A stretch of 64,000 nt of DNA from Amphiura filiformis (Eukaryota; Echinodermata; Ophiuroidea; Amphilepidida; Amphiuridae). Below the pieces are notes generated by a model. That model ran no database searches, had not been told where the DNA came from, and worked only from the letters and a program-made list of their open reading frames with translations. Both the position numbers and the translations under genes were made by a program. Every line of letters starts with the position of its first letter. The first letter of the stretch is position 1. Below, piece by piece: positions 12,790-23,000 of the stretch. The stretch spans positions 46,393,613-46,457,612 of the forward strand of contig NC_092637.1 of assembly GCF_039555335.1 (NCBI RefSeq), read 5' to 3'.

Positions 12790-13962
12790 GCCTTTCTTTC
12801 TTTCTTTCTTTCTGCCTTTCTTTCTGCCTTTCTTTCTTTCTGCCTTTCTTTCTGCCCTTCTTTCTGCCATTACAAGAGCCAGCACACAGCACCAGATTAT
12901 CAGATGTAGGCTTCTTGAGGTCGATCCTAGCAGAACTCATTGCGGTTCCTTATACCGTAAAAATTCGTTAATAATAAGCATAATGGGCAAATTAACGAGT
13001 TGCTCGGACAAGAACGAATTTTAGGGCAGTTTGCTACAGGCTACTTCTTCATTTTTTTTTATTTACAAAGAACACAAATATTGCATGTTTGAATCTTAAA
13101 ACAGGTTAAACGTATTAAAAAACACATTTGTTTTAAATAACATGAATAAGTTTACCAAATATAGGATTTCCTATCCCGGTGTAGCCCACAAAGCTCATTG
13201 CCTGGGCGTGGTCAGAGGTGACGATGATGAGTGTATCTTTGAGATTCACCATATCCAATGCCTTCTGTATTGCTCGTTCAAATGCCAACGTGTCAGTAAG
13301 TGCTTTATAAGCATTGTTTTCATGGTGGGCGTGATCTATCCGGCCTCCTGAAAAGTTGATATGATACAATCGAATTAGACTCAAATTAATGAGTTCATAT
13401 GTCTTTAATATGGATAATAATATTTGAAATACAATTCAATCAGTCTTTTCATGTATGTGGTGGGGAAGGTGGAAGTCCAGAAAATATTTTTCATGACCTT
13501 AGGTCAGAGTTTGAATGCTTCTGCTGTATTGTTGTGTCTTCTACCCGCCAAATCGTCACCCGAACTATTTACGTTACCGCGTATGAACCACCTCAAAGGT
13601 GGTTGACGATTGATGGTGAGGTTCACTCGCATGTAAGTCGCATCAATTCGCATTCACCTTCACCCGAATTGTTTCCACTGGAGCTGTTACCAACACTTCA
13701 CTGTGTATCATATTTATGTTTACAGATGTTAAATCTTATATACCTTCAGCCATCAGAAAATATCCGTTTTGGTTCTCCTGCAACATCTGCAATGCTTTCT
13801 CAACCATCTCCTCAAGCGATGGTTCTCCTGCGTCGTCGTCTTCACGTTCTGTTTCATACTTCATGTGGCCGGGTTCAAATAAGCCTGCAATAGAAGGTTG
13901 TATACAAAGTATGCTTGTGTTTTCTTAAGAAAAAATATTATTTTTTGGTCAACTTTCATTTC

Positions 13963-14020
<58 letters not shown>

Positions 14021-17000
14021 GCATTTGTAATGCGCCATCAATCTAGTAGAACTATTCCGAGGCGCAGATTTTATTTATTCGTTGCATTTCATTTCATTTC
14101 ATTTCATTTCATTTCATTTCATTTCATTGCATCGCATCGCATCGCATCGCATCGCATCGCATCGCATCGCATCGCATTGCATCGCATCCTTCCGCATTCG
14201 AGTAGTCTGGGCCCGAGAGCATGTTTTAGGCGAGTTACAATATGGGCGAGTTAGGTAAAGGCGAGTTAAAAAGGCGAGTTACCCCCACAGAGTCAGGCTA
14301 TTTTAGATATTCCCATGGGTAACACTATGAAGTCCCAGTGGCGAGTTACAGTAACACTATGAAGTCCCGGTGGCGAGTTACAGCAACACTATGAAGTCCC
14401 AGTGGCGAGTTACAGTAACACTATGAAGTCCCAGTGGCGAGTTACAGCAACACTATGAAGTCCCAGTGGCGAGTTACAGTAACACTATGAAGTCCCAGTG
14501 GCGAGTTACAGCAACACTATGAAGTCCCAGTGGCGAGTTACAGTAACACTATGAAGTCCCAGTGGCGAGTTACAGCAACACTATGAAGTCCCAGTGGCGA
14601 GTTACAGTAACACTATGAAGTCCCGGTGGCGAGTTACAGCAACCCAGCAAACACAAAACGTTTTCGATATCATTCGCAAAAGGTTATAAAAGGTTGTCAG
14701 AAAACGTTTAAATGTCGGGTTATATAAAGGGTATATTAAGAGCATAAAACGTTTTCATAACTTTAAAAGGTTATAAAAGGTTTACAGAAAACGTTTAAAT
14801 GTCGGGTTATATAAAGGGTATATTAAGAGTATAAAACGTTTTCATAACCTTAAAAAACATTTTTGATAATCTACTGCTCAGCAAACAAAAATGTTTTACA
14901 GAAAACGTTTAAATGTCGGGTTATATAAAGGGTATAAAAACGTTTTAATAACATTCCAAAAACATTCTTGAAAACTTGATACAAAACATTCGAAACAAAA
15001 TGTTATTTTGGGGTTGTAAAAATATTTTGCGAAATATGTTTGCCCAAAATATTTTCAATAACGTTTTAAAAACGTTTTCATGATCTTTATATAACCCGAC
15101 ATTTAAATGTTATTAAAAGGTTTTGAAATAAACATTTTAAGAACATTTCTGTGTTTGCTGGGTTCAAATATTTTAACATAATGTTATTTAAGTATTGACA
15201 CAATATTTGGCAAAAATGTTTGCAAAAATAGTTTACAATAACATTTTTGAAAACATTTAAAAATATTGTTGTAGTGTGTTTTCATACAAAACGTTTTAAA
15301 ACGTTATCATGACCTTTATATAACCCGACATTTTAATGTTATTAAAACGTTTTTACCTAAACCAAAAGCCAAAATATAACTTATTTAAAACGTTTTTAAA
15401 ACGTTTTTGTGTTTGCTGGGAAGACTATGATGAAGTTCCAACAGTGAATTAAAAATGTCACAGTGTATTAAGTACTGTTTTTTTTTAAAGCTGCTAGTCC
15501 AAAATCAGCAAAATCAGTTTCCATTTATCATATATTTCTCTCGGGCTTGCAATGATCTTGGGAATTAATATATAGAGACAGTGCTACTCTCGCCTGTGCA
15601 TAGGCTGCCCTCTTCTTCTAGTATAAATAAAACCCGAAAAAGTTATACAAATAAAAGTCATAAAACTTTTTAAACACTTTAAAAAAAACACAACACAAAG
15701 GGGCACAACACATAATCAGTCAATTGATTGTACCATGAATAATTAGAGTCACGCGGTAGCCGTGACCAGCAAGTTTTTTAAAAAAGACTGATAAAGAAGA
15801 CTAATAACAGATGCTCCCGCGAGACTATATTTACAGCTAACATTAAAACACTTGACTTCTATTGTTCGATGTTATTTTTCGCTGGGTACAAAGTGCATCT
15901 AAAACCATGCTAAATGTTATTTACAGTCCCAGGTGTAATATCTTGACAACTCATTAATTCAAAAAGGGCCACCAATCCTACAGTCAATCATTGTTCGTAA
16001 TAAACAAATATTTTTGCTTCCATTTCACGCGGTATTTCATAGCGAAAATTAGTTGCAAATCATACTGATCCAGAATTTTTAGACACTGCTACAGGTCTAC
16101 CTGGTTATCACCTTCACACTACTTTTTCAGATTCACTTCCAATTATACCCTAGCAATTTCTGAAATACCGTACATACAAATTCCGAACCCCATTCGCCAA
16201 AAAATCAAGTTTTTCACAATTCTTTTGTTCTTTTCGGACGACACATCAATTCATATAATAAATATTGTACATCGACACGCAATTTCGCAGCCGAGTCTCG
16301 TGGTGTAATGGTTAAGGCATTGAACTCCTAATCCGGGGACTCGAGTTCGAAATCCGATGACCAACTTAATTTTTTCAATATTTTATTAAACAATAATTTT
16401 ATTGTCATTAATCAAGGATAACACAATTTTAATCATCCAGTGCTATTATGATATTATTTTTTTTTATCAAAGCAAGATGTTACCAATATTTTTCTCATTT
16501 TTAGTTCTGTCCTACCACGGTGCGATTCGCATGATAATAGGACAATAAAACATGTGATATGTATGAATGGTTGTTGAATCGATCTAGAGACCTGTCCCTT
16601 TGTCATCTTCAGCTATCGTAGAACTGTATTCCAACATGACTGTCATTTCAATTGTTATACCGTTCCGGTTGGTTTATTGCATACACTCTATAGAGGGTAT
16701 TCATTACTACGTCATTGATGTGATTGCTCATGCATAAAATTCCTCCACATAGGTTGTTTAGCTTAATCGGGAGAGTGACCTCTTGAAATGATGATCACAG
16801 TTATCTTTGAGTTATTACAGTGAGGCCCACGTACAATGTTCAACACAAAGTGAACAATGCTATAACTTGGAGGACAAACAAACCAACACCGCCAAATTCG
16901 ACTGACATGTGTACAACGTGGGAAGCTATGGGGAAATTGAACACTTGTTGTCTGATCATGCATGTGTTTATGGTTCGGGTAGCGGTTACTTAGCAACTCT

Positions 17001-20000
17001 CGTTCCGCTTGGGTTTATTGCATACACTCTATAGGTGTGAAAAATTATTATAGTATGAAAGACAGCAGGGACAAAACGTATCCAAAAAGATACAACCAAA
17101 TATAGAAGGCCACTAAAGTCATAGTTACGTAAAGGCAAATAAGCAAAGCGGCAAAAATACCCAAATGCCTATTAAAAGGAGGGACTGCCCCCACCACAGA
17201 CACACGGAACCCCCGATAGAGAGCAGGGCTTGAAGAATGAGGGAAATTAAAACTACAAACCGCGAAAGACCGCCAACAACCGCCGCTTAATAGGGAAATC
17301 CAACTAGATTGCCCCGCAGGGCTACAAAGAACTATCAACCGCGAAATTTGGATATCCAACTAGATTGCCCCGCAGGGCTACAAAACCACAATCATGGTTG
17401 ACATGAAGAATGAGGGAAATTAAAACTATAAACCGCGAAAGACCGCCAACAACCGCCGCTTAATAGGGAAATCCAACTAGATTGCCCCGCACGGCTACAA
17501 AGAACTATCATCCGCGAAATTTGGATATCCAACTAGATTGCCCCGCAGGGCTACAAAAACTACAATCATTAAAACATAATTATCTTGCTAAGTCGTGGCA
17601 CTTAGACGCTTCCGTAGTATAAGCCTTGCTACATAATCATACACGCATTTCTCAGCTTCAATTTGAAGTAAATCGCACTGACTCTGTGTCTCGCTGGCAT
17701 CGTCAACATTGGGTATGTGTTGTTCATATTTACATTTTCTTAGTTGCCTTGAATAAAGTTTATTAAAATGTATATGTATCCCTATTAACATTACAGTCAC
17801 GCGGTAGCTGTGACCAGCAAGTTTTAAAAATAAACGGCTGATAAAGTTTTATTAAATTATTTACTGTCATAAATCAAGGATAACATATAATTTCAAACAT
17901 CTATGTTTCGTTTTATTCGTTTTATGGAGTAGGCCTACTTCGTAACCCGATGACTTTCAAAACTTAAAGCTGCTTGGCTACATTCATCAAAAGAAATAAA
18001 ATCCACCAAAAAACGTTGACACGTAAAGAAAGCAGCAAGTTTAAAAAGCCCCCACCTCGGCTCACTTTTTGAAACTTGGTCCCATTTTGAATATCAACAG
18101 CAAATCGGTGTTTTTAACGTTTAAACAATAGCATCATTGCCATTAACATGCCTACTTATTATAAAACAAAACATATATAGGATATTGGCCATGAACAACA
18201 TATAACCTTTCTGATCGTTCCAGAACTTTTATATCGCATCGGCACATTAAAGATACATAACACTTCTGGAAATGTTTTAAGTTGATAATTAGGACAAAGT
18301 TTAAATCAGTATCTTTTACAAATGGGACCAAGTTTCAAAAAGTGAGCCGAGGTGGGGGCTTTTTAAACTTGCTGCTTTCTTTACGTTGTCAACGTTTTTT
18401 TGGTGGATCGGATATACAAGCAACCACTAATATAAAAGAAACCTAATCATATCTCACTACTCTTGAAATAAAAAATCATACATACATTTTCATCAACATC
18501 AGTGGCGGTCACTGTGCATTCTACTGATACTGAAATCCTTTTGTTTTTACCATCAAAAACTAGTTAGGACATACTGCACACACACAAAAAAAAAATCAAA
18601 TTGTATGTGCCAAAGTCAAAACACATAATGCCTAGGCAAATTTGTACAGTATTAATGGTATTTGTAATAACTATTGATTGCAGTATTTAAAATCAAGGCT
18701 GATATCTATTTATATGATAAAGTATAATATGAGTCAAAGAATACATTAATGGTATCAATTTTTTTAAATAATCATTTTTTGAATTTTGACCAAAACTGCA
18801 TTTTTCACAACTCGCCACATGGACTTTCCGGAAATTCGCAACTCGCCACATGGACTTTCCGGAAATTCACAACTCGCCATGTGGACTTTCCGGAAATTCA
18901 CAACTCGCCGCGTGGACTTTCCGGAAATTCACAACTCGCCTCGTGGACTTTCCGGAAATTCACAACTCGCCGTGTGGACTTTCCGGAAAACACTGCAGGG
19001 GGTAACTCGCCATTTTAACTCGCCACATGGACTCTCCGGAAAACACTGCAGGGGGTAACTCGCCATTTTAACTCGCCTTTTTCTAACTCGCCTATTTTTT
19101 AACTCGCCAATAACCTGTTCTCTCTGGGCCCGACTCCCGGGCCTGACTGTGACAATTCCAGTTTGGTCCATATTAATAAACCAACGCTCGTATACCTAAA
19201 AGGAAGTCGACCTCTGCTGGATCAATGGCATCGAATCCTGCTTTGTCCCACACATATCGGGCTGTAGAATCGCTATCATGTGACGCCAACCACTCTTCTA
19301 TTAGGTTTCGGCCATCTTCTCTGTTTCCATTTCGGTTAGAATATTCCGGATCAGAAATATCATTAGGATAGAAGTATTGTCGACCACCTCCTAATATGAC
19401 CTGTTTTAGAAGAAGATGAAACCTGACTAATTTGAGAAGTAGTTGCAAAAGTTAAAACGTCCTTTTTGGGGCCGAAAAAAATAATTTCGCTCACTATTTT
19501 TCAGCAAGTATATGCGCATTTGTCAATTGTCACACTTTAAGCTACTTTAGCTTTAACCCAAATACAATTCGCATTCATAATTGAATACCCAAGTGGAAGA
19601 ACGGCCAACTTCACCATTTTACACAAATGAGTTTTATCGTATTAGTACCTGTATTGTTACCATTGGAACATATATCATTTCACATGCGTGCTAAATGTAT
19701 GTCCATGTACCGGTACTAAAGATGAAGATGAAAACAGTGTGTCTCTAAAAATTTTCCAAATCATAGTCCAAATGTTAAGTTTTCTGTTAATATCTCAAAA
19801 AAAGGTGTTGGGTCCTTCTTCCACCATGTCTATGCTATATGCTTCCACTTAGGTACTTTAATATTCAATTGCAGTGGTGGCTTGCTGGTAAAAATGGTAA
19901 AATTTCTATGCTATACACCAAAATTAAGTCAATTTTTCAATTGTGGTACGAAACAAGTGAAAAGGAAGTTGCACACCACGGGATGCACATTGCTGTAAAA

Positions 20001-23000
20001 CTGCATGGAGGTGTCATACCTTTACATCTGCAGTTTCCTGAACAAGTTGACGTGCTATGTCAATACAGCCCTCAGATCTCTGCTGTAAGGGGATGTCGGT
20101 ATCATCCTCCCATCGACGAGACGCAAGATGAGCATACAAGGCAGCCGGGGTAGCATGCGTTATACGAGACGTCGTCACAATTCCAGCAGATTTTCCTGGT
20201 AAAAAACAATATTTGCTATTATAACATATTTCGTTATTTATCAATGGAAAGACAAAAGCAGTCACCGAGTGAGGTTGTCAAAATTGAAGTGGACTGATTT
20301 GTCTACATGGGCAATCAGTGGGTGGAATATAGAAATAGTTGAACCCCAGGACCTCCGTTTGCAGTCGGAAGTGTTTGTCTATGCAGAAAGGGTGGGAGAA
20401 AGCATAGACAGTAGCTACTGTCTATGGAGAAAGGTACTTCATTATATGATGTACTTTAAAGGCCCATTCAGAAAGTGTAAAAAATTAAAATTGTTATTCC
20501 CTTGCTTTTTTTCCATGTTGGGTTGTGTGCCGGTCAGAATTTGTGTTTATTTGTTGTCATGTTTAATTGTAACACTTTGGGCTGGTAAACTGTTCATTCG
20601 CTCTTATTAAATATATTCGGTTTCCTCTTGTAGCGAGCAATCGTTCCCATTGTTTTTATTTGTTCTTGTGCCGGATGCGTATCCCCATTACCTACTTTAC
20701 TTGTATTATACTGGGGAAACGATTAAGCTTCAGTAATGATCTGCTACACTTGTGTACTTGTGTACTTGCGTAATACCGTATTTGTTTGTGTCTGCTTGCA
20801 TTAGACCCAGTTTTAAAACCACCGTTTATCAGTGGGAGCTGGTAGCCTAATGGATAAGGCGTCCGTCTAGAAATCGGAAGGTAGTGGTTCGATTCCCATG
20901 CTGGCACATTCCCTTGCTTTTTTCAAGTTGGGTTGTCGGAACTTGTGTTTATTTGTTGTCATGTTTAATTGTAACACTTTGGGTAGGTAAACTGTTCATT
21001 CGTTCTTATTAAATATATTCGGGTTCCTCTTCATGCTCTTGTATAGCGAGCAATCGTTCCCCATTGTGTTAATTTGTTCTTGTGCATGATGCGTATCCCC
21101 ATTACCTACTTTACTTATAAGAAGGCAGATATCAGAGTTAAACATGTTATAGCGTAAAAGACATGTTTATACACACACTCACCCACATACCCAAACACAC
21201 CCCACCCCCAACCCCTACACCCCTCGCACCCCACACTCACATAGAAACACATCCTCTACACCCCTACACACCTGCCATGATTGATTCCTCCATTATATTA
21301 CTTCCACACCAAGAGTTTCGGATTTGGTTTTGACTCCAAAAAACAAGGCGTTGGCAGCCGCTGATGAATCTACTACCTGCCCATCAACACTGTATGTCTG
21401 TGACAGTAAATATAAATTGCACGTAAGGAATTCGGTCTAAGCAACATGTAATTATCTACAAGTTATTTATCATAGACATCTGACTTCTAAAATAATAATA
21501 ATAAGGATATCTTATTCAATAAGGGCAGGGCACAAAATAGCATGTTCTTCAGGTCATCATCACGATTCACGATCATGGTCATAGTTTTAATAATTAATAG
21601 CTAATAATAAGAATAATCCTGTTTGGTGTTCATGCCGTTGTCGTCTGCGACAGAAGATGAAGACAATGTTAGATCATAACAATGAATTTAAATAGAGATG
21701 AATTTATGGAGGAAATGTGTCTTAATGTTGTTTATATATTCGACTGAAATAATTATAAATACGGCATACCTCTTACAGTACTAGGGGTTTAAGGGTTTCT
21801 GGTTTACCATGTTTACCACTGATGATTGATTTACAAGTTCGTTTTACCAGACCCTGGATTACCAATGAATACCCTATGAATTAGACCTACTGTAGTAAAC
21901 AGGTATTGTGTTATTGTTGATAGTTACTGGCCCGATTATTGGTGGTCCCTAGTTTTAACCAAGCGTGAACTTTTATATGATTTATATAAAATAAAAATTT
22001 GTAACCCATGGATTTGGAGTAACCTGTACAGACGAATCCAATTTCACGCATTCCTGCACCTCAATGGCAGCCATTAGCTGGGTTCCCGTCGGCTCTATCT
22101 CACTGAAATGTGAAATGATGCGGCCTTGGAGGGTATTTTAAACTGCATTCTATCACCCGTGTTACACGTAAACAAAAGAATGATGACAGTTTACAACACA
22201 AACGAATCTAACATCGAATTTTAAGCGGGTTTAATCCACCCAATTGGGCACTCACAACACCTGTTTGGTGCACGCGGGGACCCAAGTGGCCGACCAACTC
22301 CTGACCGTGACTTGGCTCGTTGGATTCGTCTATAGCTCTGTGTGTTAAAGGATCAGATGAATATAATTATGAGCAGTTTTGAAAACATAGGATATGGTCA
22401 CAAGTTCCCAATTTCTGAGTCCAACTGACCTTTCCCCAAACCCGAAATCGTTGGGAATCTATAATCTATTAACACAATTGCAACAAGCTTTATTGTAGGC
22501 CTACCTTAGAAAATCCAACATGAGGAAATGTTTCAAAACTGAGCTGATCTTCCTCTCCAGGATTTCCTTTCAGCTGACCTTTCAATATTCTTGAAGCTGT
22601 AATGGTAGGTAAATCAAGCCCGTCACCGATGAACATGATCACATTCTTTGCCCGATTGGTGTTGTATTGTTGATCCGATAAAGCCTTGTCTATCTCCGCT
22701 CGACCTTTCTGTTTCCAGTACTCGATCGAAGCTAAAATTCAATTTAAAAAAACGACATTGTTTTCAATATCAAAAATACTCAAAAACAATTTTTAAGTAA
22801 CATCATAAACACATGCCTCATCCCAACATCAAGATTTCATGAATCAGCCCAGGGTAGGGACACATACATATCATCTGAGCATAACAGGCAACAGGTGTCC
22901 AAAATGGAGTTCCAAGATAGAGACACATATTTTCAGCAAAAAAAAACAAAAAAAAACAGTACTCATATTTTTTTGCATTTTCACAGTTATATAGGGCTAT

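Larger units (their letters stand above)
15740..18408. repeat. Composite dispersed repeat, copy 2
   Basis: Colinear with 6140-9093: same start, tRNA-like sequence, minisatellite, GACGCTTCCGTAGTATAAGC block and terminal inverted-repeat unit. It differs by a ~350-bp stretch near 16660-17035 bracketed by the direct repeat TTTATTGCATACACTCTATA, and by a shorter minisatellite. It lies inside the foldback-like element. Confidence 0.75.
14217..19123. mobile_element. Foldback-like element, 4.9 kb, with tandem-repeat arms
   Basis: The left arm begins with four GGCGAGTTA motifs at irregular spacing up to 14282, then ten 32-bp units (14321-14642), each holding GGCGAGTTA. The right arm, as reverse complement, also begins with four GGCGAGTTA motifs ending in TACCCCC. 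It then has a 58-bp pair and six 31-bp units (18809-18994). The 31- and 32-bp units share AGTCC..(A)GTGGCGAGTT, so the arms look like diverged inverted copies. A 10-bp direct repeat flanks the whole. A CCCAGCAAACA element and the second composite repeat lie inside. No transposase was found, so it would be non-autonomous. Foldback (FB/Galileo-type) elements have arms of this kind; membership is inference. Confidence 0.65.

Noticed and set aside
12497-13024. Open frames of 90-175 codons on both strands, rich in Phe/Leu/Ser or Lys/Arg/Glu
   Set aside because: They are translations of the (TTTC)n microsatellite and have no other support.
14321-14642. CRISPR-like regular array
   Set aside because: The unit repeats without unique spacers and the context is an animal intron; it is a tandem minisatellite.
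20833-20908. A functional tRNA with loop AGA
   Set aside because: Acceptor and T stems do not pair, and a ~210-bp tail marks it as a SINE.
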